Positions 1-10,910 of a stretch of DNA of 64,000 nucleotides are shown here, piece by piece. The notes under the pieces were generated by a model. That model saw only the letters and a program-made list of their open reading frames with translations. It did not search any database and was not told the origin of the DNA. Origin of the DNA: Verpa conica (taxonomy: Eukaryota > Ascomycota > Pezizomycetes > Pezizales > Morchellaceae); NCBI GenBank assembly GCA_033030425.1, contig JAUFSD010000018.1, positions 124,001-188,000 on the forward strand, written 5' to 3'. A program made the translations under genes and the position numbers. Numbering within the stretch: position 1 is the stretch's first letter; each line of letters starts with the position of its first letter.

Positions 1-229
1 TGAGAGGGCGATGGCAAAGCCAGATTTAGAATTATCTTCAAGACCATCAATCTAGCAAACGTCAATGATTAAAAATACAAAAGACCACGGGGTGCAGGCA
101 TACCTTCTCCAAGACAATAACGTCGTAGTACTCTGAAGCATAGGTGAGTAAAAGCACAGAAAAGGTAAGTCCCGCAATCCCACCACCGGCGACTACGACC
201 TTCTTCTTCACACCTTTATGATTACTCAT
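1..229 (-). CDS. FAD-dependent oxidoreductase/monooxygenase, N-terminal part (runs off the window)
   Basis: The ATG is at 229 on the minus strand. Exon 1 (229-104) encodes 42 residues with a Rossmann dinucleotide-binding motif, VVVAGGGIAGLTFS, followed by an acidic-ended strand, YDVIVLEK. An intron (103-52, GTATGC...CTAG) leads in phase to exon 2 (51-1), which begins IDGLEDNSKSGFAIALS and continues past the window edge. The GGGIAG motif followed about 30 residues later by VLEK is the usual FAD-binding start of aromatic-ring hydroxylases and related flavin monooxygenases. The substrate cannot be told from 59 residues. No targeting signal is obvious before the Rossmann fold. It is the only gene piece in the first 970 bases. 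Confidence 0.75.
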
Positions 230-642
230 TCTCACAGCCGAAAGTTTCGCAGTGGTTAATGGAAGATGCAGGGTTTAGGAGTAAACAGAAAAGGAAAGAA
301 AGAAAGTGGATTTAAGCCTTGAATGGCTTTGGGGGCTTGGTACCCATCGCCGTGGCGATGAGGTCCCATACTTCGTACTGCTTCTGGGCGCAGTGAGCGG
401 TTTCTTTGAGCTTGTGCCTTACCATTGTGCCTTTAGAATGTCTAAACTCACGTGACCCACCAATCATTGGTACCTGTCATTTGTCATCTTACCACCAGGG
501 GTACATGTATTCCTGGGGTATTTCTGGTAGAAGTAGTGATGTATCCCTATACTGCACTCTGCCGTTGGTTGAGGACGGGTGATTCCGAGTGAGATCCAGT
601 GAGACTACAATTAACTAGTGGTAGCAATCATTACCCAGCCCT

Positions 643-706
643 GATCTTCAAGCACTTGAATGAATGAATTAATTAATTGATCATAAGTACATGGAGCGAT
701 CTTCAA
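643..706 (-). mobile_element. Nano-insertion copy A with flanking direct repeats
   Basis: The core (652-697) read on the minus strand contains CCATGTACTTATGAT followed by an ATTA/ATTC-type tail. It is bracketed by two exact 9-bp direct repeats, GATCTTCAA, at 643-651 and 698-706. The same core and tail recur at several other places in the window, each with different flanking repeats, so the flanks look like target-site duplications. A 5'-truncated retroelement end is my inference. Confidence 0.5.
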
Positions 707-736
707 CGCCCTTAATATGCGTGTGTGTATAAAAAC

Positions 737-839
737 TACTCATTCTAGTATGAATTAATTAATTAATCATAAGTACATGGTACTCATTCTAGTATGAATT
801 AATTAATTAATCATAAGTACATGGTACTCATTCTAGTAT
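737..839 (-). repeat. Nano-insertion copies B1 and B2 in tandem (44-bp period)
   Basis: A 15-bp segment, TACTCATTCTAGTAT, occurs three times, at 737-751, 781-795 and 825-839. The two gaps (752-780 and 796-824) are filled by identical 29-bp cores that read, on the minus strand, CCATGTACTTATGATTAA followed by a short ATTA tail. The result is an exact 44-bp tandem repeat made of flank-core-flank-core-flank. This could be one insertion with a target duplication followed by tandem duplication, or two successive insertions at one target. Confidence 0.8.
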
Positions 840-973
840 TCTCTGTGTGATATCCTAGGAATCAACTTAAATTCATCTTACATTAAAAGGGAATTAAAAG
901 CACTTTCCAACTACTATCTCCATATGAAAAACAATAATCTGTAAAACCCCATAGACAATTGTATACTACCGAT

Positions 974-2359
974 TCAATAGTTCTGCACTTTCTTCATAGC
1001 CTGATCTGCCACCATCTTCTCCCATTCCTTCAAGAACTCAACCACCTTATCCACATCCTCCTTCCACCTCACCCCCCAAACTGCAAATCTACAAAGCCTC
1101 CTCAACATGCGAAAGCATGGCTTATACGCATATCTCGTAAACACCGGCAACGCCGCATCCATCTCAGTCTCAAACAGCCTCTTTAACTCTGCGCGCTGGC
1201 CATCCACTGGGATATTACCATCACTCTCCTCGTCCCCATCATACCCTTCCTCTGCGCCCCACCTCCACAACCACGACGGAGCCCTGTTCGCCATAACTCT
1301 CGGCACAGAAAGCGCGGCCTCCCAATCAACAACGCCCGAAACCACCCACTCAACAGCCTCCTCACTCCCCACAGAAACCACAAATATATTCCTCGGCACA
1401 AGCTCTGGATGAAACAAGACATTCGCATCATCGCCCAAACAACCCAACCTCTCCATCTGCATAACCACACCCGAAAGCTTCTGCATGTACCCATCCACAA
1501 CCTCCACCTCCCCCAACGACACCACAAAATTACCACACACAGCCCTCCACGACTCGAACTGCGACAACAACATATCCCTCGTCGTCACCTGAGCATAACT
1601 CCTACACTCCGTCGCGGTCCCTAGATCGAAGCTCTCAACCTCGATAGCAGAACTACCCGGCTTCGGCCCTAGCACGCCTGCTCGCGAGAAGCGTACTTTG
1701 TCCATCTTGACATACAGATCGACGAGCTTCCGCACGAGCCGCTTCTTCTCGCCGAACGTCATCTGGTTGAACACCTCGTCGAGCGGCACACCCTTGATGT
1801 GGGTCTCGAGGATGTACGGTAGCTCAACCGGACACCCGTTATCACCCTCGAGGTCGAATGCGATGGTCCTAGGTGCTGGGATAGTGGTGTGAGTTTCGAG
1901 ATAGTACAAGACAGCAACTTCGCGGTCTAGACGGGTACCGTTGTTTTTCTCCTTTCGTGGGAGACGTAGGATGTAGGTGTTGGTTTGTTCTTTTTCTGCT
2001 TTTTCTTCTTCGGTGGTGGTGGTGGTGGTGGGTCGGAATTTAGTTAGGATTTTGGCCTTGGGTTTGGGCTTTTGTGGGGGGGTTGTGGTTGTTGTGATGC
2101 TGATGATGCGGTAGTTGAGGCCGCCGGGGAGACGGGTTACGTTTATTGTGGTAGTGGGGGAGATGCCGAGGGTGGGGATGAGACGGATTAGTTCGCAGAC
2201 TTTGGGTGAGAATGTTAGGAATTGTTCGTGTCCGTATTCTAGTGTTGAGGTGGAGGAAATTATGGATGAAGCAGAAGAAGAAGAGGCAGAGGAGTAAAAG
2301 GACTTGACGCTGGGTGCTCGAAAGCGGCGGATCGAAGGGGAAAGTAGCCAAATAGCCAT
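974..2359 (-). CDS. APH/choline-kinase-fold phosphotransferase-like protein, probably mitochondrial
   Basis: A single-exon gene of 461 residues when started at the ATG at 2359; an in-frame ATG at 2434 adds 25 residues. I prefer 2359 because it exposes a textbook mitochondrial presequence (MAIWLLSPSIRRFRAP, then a Ser-rich run). The body has a Gly-rich loop region, a lineage-typical 'EVAVLYYLE...IPAPRTIAFD' stretch, the Brenner-like catalytic loop HPELVPRN (H317-N324) and a metal-binding VVDWE (D345), which together define the aminoglycoside phosphotransferase fold common in fungi. The catalytic-loop Asp of the usual HxD motif is Glu (E319). A poly-Thr/Pro insert sits before the beta-strand NTYILRLPR. 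The substrate is unknown. It is divergent from the acetyltransferase at 2714. Confidence 0.75.
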   Translation of the reverse strand: MAIWLLSPSIRRFRAPSVKSFYSSASSSSASSIISSTSTLEYGHEQFLTFSPKVCELIRLIPTLGISPTTTINVTRLPGGLNYRIISITTTTTPPQKPKPKAKILTKFRPTTTTTTEEEKAEKEQTNTYILRLPRKEKNNGTRLDREVAVLYYLETHTTIPAPRTIAFDLEGDNGCPVELPYILETHIKGVPLDEVFNQMTFGEKKRLVRKLVDLYVKMDKVRFSRAGVLGPKPGSSAIEVESFDLGTATECRSYAQVTTRDMLLSQFESWRAVCGNFVVSLGEVEVVDGYMQKLSGVVMQMERLGCLGDDANVLFHPELVPRNIFVVSVGSEEAVEWVVSGVVDWEAALSVPRVMANRAPSWLWRWGAEEGYDGDEESDGNIPVDGQRAELKRLFETEMDAALPVFTRYAYKPCFRMLRRLCRFAVWGVRWKEDVDKVVEFLKEWEKMVADQAMKKVQNY

Positions 2360-2713
2360 TGCTAAGGCTGTGATTTTATATGATAGTATAGAGAGTAGTA
2401 GTAGATGCTGTGAAGTGTTGGGCAAATATATCAATTCTCACCTAAATAGAATATTACCACCAAAAGCCCCCCAATTGCATAGCCAATTAAACAACACCCG
2501 ACTCTCCAAACATTAACCCCCGAGTGATCTCCTGTGCATCGGGGTAGGCCGGCATTTCGGCCTAAGCTATTGGTCACGTGCCTATAGAGGGCACTTTATA
2601 ACAGAAATCCTCCCCCCTCTCACCTCCAACCCCACATCTTCTATATTCCCCGTTATATACATACATATACTCTAAATATACCTCTTCTGCACCCTAGACA
2701 ATTATACCCCACA
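2360..2713. promoter_or_regulatory. Divergent promoter between the APH-like gene and the acetyltransferase gene
   Basis: This 354-bp gap separates two start codons facing away from each other. It contains a reversed CCAAT box (ATTGG, 2569-2573), a CACGTG E-box palindrome (2575-2580) of the type bound by bHLH factors, and a TATA-like TTTATAAC (2595-2602) followed by a pyrimidine-rich leader into the ATG at 2714. The motif identities are read from sequence; any role is inferred. Confidence 0.4.
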
Positions 2714-3631
2714 ATGAGCAACTCCAACTGCGTCGAGAAAGAAAAAATGCTCCGAGGCGAGCTCTACACCGCCTTCACTCCCCAGCTCATAGAAGAACGT
2801 AAAAGATGCGGCGAAGCATGCTATACCTTCAACAACACCTCAGAGCTCACCCATATCGAAAGAATGAACCTGTTCAACAAGTACATACAAACCTAACCCT
2901 GCCCCCCCCCATCCACTCCCCACATCTACAGCTACTAAGAACGGACGGGTCAAGGAAAGGATTATACAAGCACCCCCAATAGACCCCAATATCCCCGAAG
3001 AGGACCTTGGGAAGCTATCCTGGGTAGAACCACCATTCAGATGCGATTACGGGTACAACATCACATTAGGTGAAGATGTCTTTATCAACTTCAACTGCAC
3101 AATCTTAGACACCGGCAAGGTAGCTTCCTCTCTATCTACCCCCCCAAGACACAGCTAGCTCAACGACGTCTAGGTTACAATCGGCTCTCGGACGCTTTTT
3201 GGTCCTTATGTCTCCCTGTACGCTGCGTCACACCCGCTTGAGGCGGACGTGAGGAATGGTACGAAGGGGCCGGAATACGGTAAGCCGATTACAATTGGGG
3301 AGGACTGCTGGTTGTGTGGGAATGTGATTGTGTTGGCGGGTGTCACGATTGGTAATGGGTCTGTAGTTGGTGCTGGGTCGGTTGTTACAAAGGTATGGTG
3401 AACCTCTGGGTGTATAGAGAAAGAGCGTGTGTTAATTATTTTGGGTAGGATGTTCCGGCGAACTGTGTGGTTGCGGGGAATCCAGCGAGGGTGATAAAGT
3501 ATCTAAATGCTGAGGGGGCAGGGAAGAAGCCGAATGAGGATAAAGGTGATGTGAAGAAGTTACTAGAGAGGATAGAGAAGCTAGATTTGGAGTTGAAGGT
3601 CGTTAAGGAGGAGTTGAAGAAACATTCGTGA
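2714..3631 (+). CDS. Maltose/galactoside-type O-acetyltransferase (hexapeptide repeat, LacA/Maa/NodL family)
   Basis: Four exons (2714-2880, 2960-3119, 3174-3392, 3449-3631) give 242 residues. The N-terminal mac domain ([20 protein letters not shown]) is followed by [16 protein letters not shown] and FNCTILD, then left-handed beta-helix hexapeptides ([20 protein letters not shown], then [13 protein letters not shown]). The ending is [16 protein letters not shown], the family C-terminal signature. The catalytic His lies in AASHP of exon 3. The C-terminus carries an extra Lys/Glu-rich, coiled-coil-like tail of about 40 residues. The enzyme should transfer acetyl from acetyl-CoA to a sugar hydroxyl in the cytosol. 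The first intron acceptor (2958-2959) is weak but is the only choice I found that keeps phase and the family sequence. Confidence 0.88.
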
Positions 3632-3703
3632 TATTCCCCATGATGTATTATAACGTAGGCGTAGGTCTACGCACATATACCCGGTATTTACATACTGTAT
3701 ATC

Positions 3704-3746
3704 AAACCCCTAACGTATTTATGATTAATTCATTCAAATCCCTAAC
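3704..3746 (+). mobile_element. Nano-insertion copy C with flanking direct repeats
   Basis: The 21-bp core (3715-3735) GTATTTATGATTAATTC plus one ATTC unit is flanked by 11-bp direct repeats at 3704-3714 (AAACCCCTAAC) and 3736-3746 (AAATCCCTAAC), with one mismatch. It lies about 100 bp from copy D in the same orientation. Confidence 0.5.
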
Positions 3747-3805
3747 TGAGACCACGCATTTGAAACTGTATGATATCATCTCGAGAACTCTCCCCCTCCT
3801 CCTAT

Positions 3806-3869
3806 AATCACCACACCTTTGAGCTCCATGTACTTATGATTAATTCATTCATTCCACAATCACCACACC
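3806..3869 (+). mobile_element. Nano-insertion copy D with exact 12-bp flanking repeats
   Basis: The core (3818-3857) reads GAGCTCCATGTACTTATGAT and then a tail of ATTC units. It is bracketed by exact 12-bp direct repeats, AATCACCACACC, at 3806-3817 and 3858-3869. This is one of the longest cores in the window and extends the shared sequence further 5' than copies C and E. Confidence 0.6.
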
Positions 3870-5504
3870 CTTCTACACTCGACTCCACTAATAATTCAGT
3901 CCCAACACTAACCCGGGAAACAGCAAAATACAACACAAAAAACAGCCACTACTACTTGAAGGCAATCTTTGTGCTGTAACAGTGGCCCCCGATCGGAATG
4001 TCTATGAATATCTCGAATCCGCTCTAGTACCCACAAACATCTTAACTGATGAAAATGAATTCTGTCATGCAGTCCCTAATTCGGAACGAGGTAGTCCGCC
4101 CTTCCTAGCTCTACTCGCCGAAAAATAAAGTCTGTCATCTGGGTACATCACTTCCTGATATGGAAGCCTAGTTGCAACCCATACCCAGGCGACAGACCTT
4201 ACCCCTTCAGCGAATAAAAATCCAAAATCCTAGGCTCTACTAGTCCTAAGACTACGGCTATCTATTAGAGTACCAGCAGCAAAAGGGTTAAAAGTTCAAA
4301 CTAAGTCCAACTTAACTAAGAGGTACTATTAATTACTCACTTAGAATGGAATTGATTATCGAGGTCTTCTCTATGTAGCCAGAATTAGCAAAAGAGGTCT
4401 TAACAATGGGGCCTTTTTAATCGCAGGAATTACTGCCCCGAAACCTGTAGGATCATGGAATACCCCCCCCGAACACAATAATTTCACCTAGACTATAACT
4501 GTTTCGAGTAATTCGTACTGCCCTTCAATAGACACACGAAAACCCCTAGTAGGTGCTGAGTGGTACTAACCCACTTACATACCAGCTAAAGCTTGAAATA
4601 CCCAGACGGGGGGTATTCTCTCGCGACCCTTTGCTTGTGAGATTCTTTTTTTCGCAGACAAAAATTGTTTTAGGTAATTAAGCTATGCAACTACATGTCC
4701 ATATGCAGTCGTGTCAAAGTCTTGGCAGTCCGCGATAGAAAGACCACCACCACAACAACAGAACCTGACCGGGCCCAACAGGCACCAAGTAAAATGACTT
4801 ATGGAGAGGGCTCTGTAGAGCTTAAGCTTTAAACTACACATAGAAACAAATCTCTCCCCAGTAATACCTTTGGTCTAAAGAACCTACGTAGAGCTTAGGG
4901 CGAACGTGGTTTCCTACCTATGCGAATGATAATATCTTTACATGTACTAGCACAAGTAGGGAAGTTAGAGTTTCTGAGGGGGAAAAAAAGCAATAGATTC
5001 CGTGGTTCTTTTCGGATGCATGCCTTACCAAATGCATAGCTATGTGTTTTGCCTTATCTTGTGTACCCAACATTAACCTGGGCCAAGGCTTGCTGTATAA
5101 GAACCGGTAACCATATAAACACATGTATCCCCCCCTCAAAAGCTTAGATATTCCTCTCGCTTGGTAATGGTTGGTCCCCCTCCAGAAGAAAAAGCACATC
5201 AGTTGGCCAATCAGTCACGCAATCACATACATGACTGGGTACAAGAGTTATCTTACGCGCTTTGTCATCGGCAATGACGATATCCGAACCGGTTTGTACG
5301 TCACTACAGGTACAAATAAAGCCCGTTTCCCTAGATTTCAATATTTGAAATCTCTCCTTCACAATTACCCCACTTGTTTGAATATTTCACTCTCATGACT
5401 ATCCCTCAAAGTTTTCAAAGATTTATTATTGACCTTGACTCCTAGATTAAACAACGATACAACATAGAAAAGAAAAGAAAAAACGAAACACTTTTAACAC
5501 CCAT

Positions 5505-6013
5505 TTATTTCGGGCAGCAAGCAGCCCAAACGGTCATTCCAGCAGTAATCATCAGACCAAGCTGTCCGACGTTGAAGAATATACCATTATACCTTCCCTT
5601 TCCTTTGTCGGCCTGCTTGCCTCCCTTATACCCTAGGGCGTAGAAGATTCTCCCAACACTCCAGATACCTCCGAGGACAGCGGTCGCCATTGGGTATTGA
5701 GGAGCTGAGGTGATCATGAGAGGGAGAATGACAGCGAGATTCTCCATGTAGTTGGAGTGGGCACGTTGGGCGCAGTTGAACTGGTACTTCTTGAGGTCCT
5801 TCTCGGCTTCCTCGTGGGTAGCATAGGCATTGGGGTATGGGACCTGGGCAGCCCTGCGAGCACTACCGACAATGATGCCGTGCCATTGAGCAAGAATGCC
5901 GGTGAAAGCAATCGAAGCGAGGGCGTACCTAAGACGACATTGTCAGTTTCAATTGCGGAATGAAGGAGATGGATCTCTTACCCATGCTCAGGAGAAAAGG
6001 TGATGGAGGCCAT
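5505..6013 (-). CDS. Microsomal glutathione S-transferase 3-like protein (MAPEG family)
   Basis: Two exons (6013-5982 and 5928-5505) encode 151 residues, the normal length for MGST3. The start MASITFSPEHGYALASIAF is followed by WHGIIVGSARRAAQVPYPNA, the FNCAQRAHSNYMEN motif and VGRIFYALGY, which are the classical MAPEG/MGST3 signatures, and four hydrophobic segments. The protein should be an integral ER or outer mitochondrial membrane trimer with glutathione transferase/peroxidase activity. The intron (5981-5929) has a clean GTAAGA donor. The upstream region holds a GATT microsatellite. No anomaly is visible. Confidence 0.93.
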
Positions 6014-6047
6014 ATTTTAATTTGTGGATTGTGAGGAGGAGGAGGTG

Positions 6048-6078
<31 letters not shown>

Positions 6079-7419
6079 GGGATGGATTGATGAATTGATG
6101 GTTGATGAATCTGCTGTTCTAGCCTTCCTTCCCAGAGACTTCACGACTGAATAAGTACTCCCCACAGTCGAGCTTATTAATCGAGAGACCATTACCATCG
6201 GGCAGCGGATAGCCAGAGTTCCGAGGGAAGACAGGCTACGGGGGATTCATTAGACCGTCCCCGTGCAAAGGCTGGAACAGAATCCTCTGGTCGCGTTGCT
6301 ACGGAATTCCGAGTGCTTGTACTGCTTGCACTGCTTGCGCTGCACAGGCCGGCGCCCAATAGCTGGCACCGAGATTCCAGGTGGAGATCTGGCCTGGGGT
6401 TTCACCTTTCTTTCGGCCGGGAGACTTTGTGCGACGGGCGTTGTGTTGCAACGTTGTCTGTTCGTGCGGCCGGTCTTACCACCGACTCGGCCTAACTTAC
6501 AAGGTCGATTTATCAGCATTAATTGCTACTAGGCAGCCGAATGCGAAGATCCAAAGGAACGATCTGTCTTGTAATTTACAGTACGGGGTGGATTATTATC
6601 GCTTTGTTAAAAAGTGCGGACATAAACCCGGAAATAAACTAAATGTTTTAAACCCGCTAGCAAGTCTTGTGGTACCAATAGAGCGTTTCGTAGTGTGCTC
6701 GACCAATACTGTGTTCAATTCACCCCTTTCCTGCAAAAATACTATTTTATTCTTAGGATAGGGTACTCAAAGTAAACCGATGGAACTGCGCGATAAATAT
6801 TTACCTACCAACGATCCTCCAGACACATGGCTTAAACCCGCAAGCCTGCATATCAGGATCGTGCTCAATAACTACAAACAGAAACTTATAGGCAGTCTTA
6901 CACTGGCAGCCTCATAACGACATGTACTCGTAAGACAACGTACCTCAGGGTCAGGGTTGAAACAAAATCTATCCAAGATTCCCCAACTTCTGGTAAAGTT
7001 ACTGTAGATCTTTTTAATCTCCCGGGGAAGATTCTATCGATATCTATTGACCACGTAACCCTTGCTCAATACCCATGCTTCTATAATAACTATACAAGAA
7101 GTTGCATTAAATCTACATGTACTTTGCGGACACTAGTCTTCTTTAGGATAGATATATATAGCCTTGGGATAAAGCCATTGTTTGTACTTATCTTTCGCCC
7201 CCACTAAAGACTGAATATATCAAGTTTATTTTTTTTGAAAGAGGAGTTCTGTATTTAGCTATTGACCGGCCTAATGATACTCCAGCGTTGAAGCGTGGCC
7301 GCGAGTAGTCTACATCCTCATGACGTAGAACTACAAGTGCCTTAAAGGTCTAAGAGCAACCCCCCCCTAGGAAAGAAAAGCAATAAGAGCCGCCCAAATA
7401 AGTGACCACTACACATAAA
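6014..7419. other. Intergenic stretch upstream of the MAPEG gene
   Basis: A GATT/TGAT microsatellite lies at about 6049-6079, just upstream of the MAPEG start. The overlapping open frames of up to 126 codons around 6250-6760 have cysteine- and arginine-rich shadow translations on both strands with no family resemblance. I treat them as non-coding. Confidence 0.45.
6049..6079 (+). repeat. (GATT)n microsatellite
   Basis: About seven tandem TGAT/GATT units lie in the leader region of the MAPEG gene. Confidence 0.8.
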
Positions 7420-7713
7420 CTAATTCTCCCCAACCTGCTCCCACCCCTCTACCGGATGCCTCCGCATCCCCCGGATCCTACACTTAATCTCGAACTCGAC
7501 CTGATCCTCTTTCATAGAATCTCTCAGCACCCTCAACTGCTCATCACCATCTAAGAACGACCGTCTCGAATCGTACTCCGCAGCTACTCCCAAAGTTGGA
7601 GAGGGTGACCGCGGTACTGGGTCGGCAGGAGCAATAATTTGCATACGATGGTTGTAGTGTCTATTGAGAGAGGCCTCGTATTTGGAGGATGTTGTGTCAG
7701 TCGTAGGTATCAT
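7420..7713 (-). CDS. Small hypothetical protein (97 residues), doubtful
   Basis: A single open frame starts MIPTTDTTSSKYEASLNRHY and ends EGWEQVGEN. The composition is ordinary and soluble, with a charged helix-like segment (SFLDGDEQLRVLRDSMKEDQ) in the middle, which is more protein-like than other short frames nearby. I recognise no family. There is no support beyond composition and an ATG, so it could be noise. Confidence 0.3.
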   Translation of the reverse strand: MIPTTDTTSSKYEASLNRHYNHRMQIIAPADPVPRSPSPTLGVAAEYDSRRSFLDGDEQLRVLRDSMKEDQVEFEIKCRIRGMRRHPVEGWEQVGEN

Positions 7714-9608
7714 TCTAGGTAGGTATATATTATTTCAATAGAAAGAGGTAAAATCTCAGGTAATTATTTATTCTTCGGGGGGAGATATGAATTGTTATGT
7801 CTTTTGCTGGCTATTATGGGTAGGCTTCGTTGCTCTTATATACTCATACCTACGCGGCTCTCTCGACAATAATAAATTTAAATAAAACAATGGTAACAGA
7901 CGATCCGGATCGTCCATGCCTCGCAGCTGTCAATTTGCATATCCTTCCCCTCCATCGCTACTCAGGCCTATGGCACGAGTGTGTACCCGTGATGTGTATC
8001 CCCACATACGATACCAAAAGACATGCCTTACAAGCGAGGGCCCCAATACATAATTACTCTCAGGCAAGACCGTCCTCTACTCCCGCAATAGGCTCTACCC
8101 TCGGAGAATAAAGCTGGATTGAGGGCAAGGCACAGACTCTTAAGAGCTTATTTTATAAGGTTGCACGCTGCATAAGCGAGGATGCGGGGCCGGTCTGGGC
8201 GAGGCACCATCAATCTAAAGTAATTTGTGTAAATTTGAACTCGATAGTGAGTGGGTTTTTTCGGGTATTGTCGGCTCTTTTCTTGGGTTGGTGTTCTTGT
8301 AGGTAGTTTGTTTATGGGTATTAATTAATTTAGGATGCCTATCCACCTTCAAATTTAGTGGATGCACGACGGCCACTGCTGTCGAAACGCCCCTTCTTCG
8401 AATAGCCGGTCCAGGTTTTGGTCTTTTATTTGGAATTATATTTTAAGCATTACACGCGGACTAAGAACAGGAAAACAAAGAAATGGTAGTGTAGCGCTGT
8501 ACCCGCTACAAGGAACCTGGTCATAAACGTACTATATTCCTGATTCTTCGTTACTTGCACTCTAATTCTACATGTATATCATTTCGTATTGAGGGTTTTT
8601 ATTTCTTTCTATTCTGCGACATAGATCTTCCCCCCAGGAAATACCATGTGCGCCCCTAATAAATGAGATACAAGCAAGAAAAACCATCAGTCAGCTTCTT
8701 GGCGTGTGATAGAGCAACAGTACATCTCCTCAATATGGAACCCAGTGTACCCAGCAATCTGTTGCCTTGTATTTATAAGAATATACTAAGGAAAATTACC
8801 AAGATCATTTTTATACGGGGATATTCTTATTTTTCCACCCAAAATTTCGCCGGGTTGCCAGTCGTACTCCTCTCCTTATAGCCTGAACTCTTCTAGGGTA
8901 ATTGTGCTGTATGCAAAGACACACTCGTTCTGCATCTGTTCAATCTGACTTTGTATCTCTCCAAGAGCCACTACTTCCAAGTGATTCGAATTTACTTGTT
9001 GCAAGCTACTGCGAGCATGTTTGGAATCAAGGCGGTTTTGGTGTTACATCTCTGGGCTACAAATTTAGGATTTACAGCTTACTGTAGTACATGTAGTAGT
9101 GAACACCCCATGTAGATGGATGAACTTGAAGATGATAGAAGTGAACTCTCATAGTGCAACGAGTAGGTCGGGATGTAGACATCCATTACAACTATTCTCC
9201 GAGAACCGCGTCTATTAGTGTACTTTGTGATGTTGTTGGTTAATCTTCGTTGAACGACTTTGTCTATGCTGACTCCGTACCTCGATAAATGAGATTGAAT
9301 AGACTTCACCCCTTCTCACCAGCAGAAGGTAGGAAAAACCCCGCTTATACTTGTGCTGCTTTGCGTGCAGTGCAGCCTCTTTGGCAGCTCCCAGATCTGC
9401 TGTGCGAAAACTGAGAACTACGCGCACCGTTCTACGTTCTAGAAGGTACGCTCTGGAATTTACTACGTGGAATTTTAAATATATTGCGTGTATTCCGATA
9501 GCTAAAGGTAGAATGTTGTCTCTTGCTTCGCTCTGCTCAGCCTAATCTAAGAGAGCCCCCCCCCAGACCCCGCTAGACAATTCCTCATCCTTTCCTCAAC
9601 ACTACAAA
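7714..9608. other. Intergenic stretch, nothing recognised
   Basis: The stretch contains only short frames with no motifs. AT-rich segments alternate with moderately GC-rich ones. I see no RNA gene or terminal inverted repeat pair. Confidence 0.4.
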
Positions 9609-10255
9609 CTAAAATCCAATCCTCCTTCCATAAATCTTCTCAGCCAATATGCGAATCTTCATCGGCATCATGTTATCATTATAATGCTCCTGCACATCAT
9701 GCTTCTCAATAGCACAGCCGAGATTACTCCAGCCACTCTTAGTCCCACCCAGCTTCTCACACTCTGCACGCCTTTCCTTGTTCCACCACTCAGGAAGTAC
9801 CTTCTTCGTTTCTGCCCTGTCGAGAAAGTTGCGGAAATCCGGCATCGGATCTTCTCCCGCATAGACACCTCTATTATTACATTCAAACGAGTATTCGTCT
9901 TCGACGCGGAGACGGTAGCTATCGATGAGACGCTTGTACACTTCCTCTTTTGCCAGACCCGCAAGAACATCGCCAAACATGGTGTCGTGCATAGTAGAAG
10001 CATCAACCGTATGGATCTGGAACGGACCTGCGGAGCTGGTGGAGGCATTAGCAGTACGGCCGCAGACCTGCCCAGTAGTCTGTTAGTTTATTATCATGAT
10101 AGGTAGTGGGTGCCACAAACCTTCTTGTGCTGCTTCCAGTCCGCCTTCTGGCAGTCACGAGAGCAGTAGTTGATGGACTTGCATTTTGCACACCGCTTGA
10201 GCGACTTAGATAGTTCAGCGTTCGTCTTCTTGCAATGAGCGCATGAGTCCTCCAT
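9609..10255 (-). CDS. MYND-type zinc finger protein
   Basis: Two exons (10255-10121 and 10067-9609) encode 197 residues. The MYND finger occupies the first 46 residues: CAHC, then CAKC, YCSRDC and finally HKKVC, the C4/C2HC pattern that binds two zinc ions. The intron (10120-10068) falls between HKK and VC inside the finger. The remaining 150 residues (FGDVLAGLAKEEVYKRLIDS through WNKERRAECEKLG to the end MKIRILAEKIYGRRIGF) match the layout of small fungal MYND proteins of unknown role. MYND fingers bind proline-rich peptides, so a protein-interaction function is likely. It is divergent from the gene at 10911, with about 650 bp between the starts. Confidence 0.85.
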
Positions 10256-10910
10256 ACTACTAATTATCAGCAGAATGCACGGTTAGACAGGGTCGTTGGC
10301 ATTGTTGGGAAACATATTTAAGGCCTCACATTTTTATCCCCACTGAGTCCTCCTACAGGTATCAAACTGGAAAAGTCACTCCTAACAAAACCTAGTGGAT
10401 AGGTAGCTTGTCTATCGACTACCGCTGTATCGTATACGTAACTGGAAAGGTGATGCTCTGGCCTATGAACCTGCCCCACTTTGTGCCACTCTGCTTATAA
10501 TGAGTCCTCCGCCACACAAAGCTCTCGCGTCTAGAACGTTCTAAGAAATACTACGTATTTCCACGTATTGCCTAGGCGCTGGGAGGCCTGATTCCAAGGT
10601 GGCGGGGTAATGAGCCCCAGATTTCAACCTATTTCTATTGAAAATAACATTTCAGCAGTAGCAGTATCCAGCTCAACCTCCAAAGTACCTGATAGACTCT
10701 AATCTAGCTTAATATTCGACCTTCCTCATAATTTACGGATTTAATACAGGGTTAGGGTTTGTGTCACCTGACCGCGACCGCCAAGCCTGTTGATGGTTCT
10801 TGGCATTAATCCGCCAAGACTCCCAGCCACCTGCTTCGACATCATCTCCCACAAACACCCCCCCTTCCTCTCAAACACCGCATCCGCCCATCAACATCAA
10901 CCCCAGCATT

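Larger units (their letters stand above)
230..973. other. Intergenic region between the flavoprotein and the APH-like gene
   Basis: No convincing open frame is present. The stretch is AT-rich after 600 and holds the short repeated insertions at 643-706 and 737-839, described separately. The first 200 bases upstream of the flavoprotein ATG should contain its promoter, but I see no clear element. Confidence 0.6.
3632..5504. other. Gene-free stretch of about 1.9 kb
   Basis: Apart from the two small insertions at 3704-3746 and 3806-3869, I recognise nothing coding here. Open frames of 70-90 codons exist but lack ATG context, codon bias or family motifs. Confidence 0.5.

Noticed and set aside
6250..6761. 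Overlapping frames of 60-126 codons on both strands
   Set aside because: Translations are Cys/Arg-rich shadows of one another, with no start context, introns or family motif.
8300..8340. TTTATGGGTATTAATTAATT resembling the nano-insertion core
   Set aside because: Too many mismatches and no flanking repeats.
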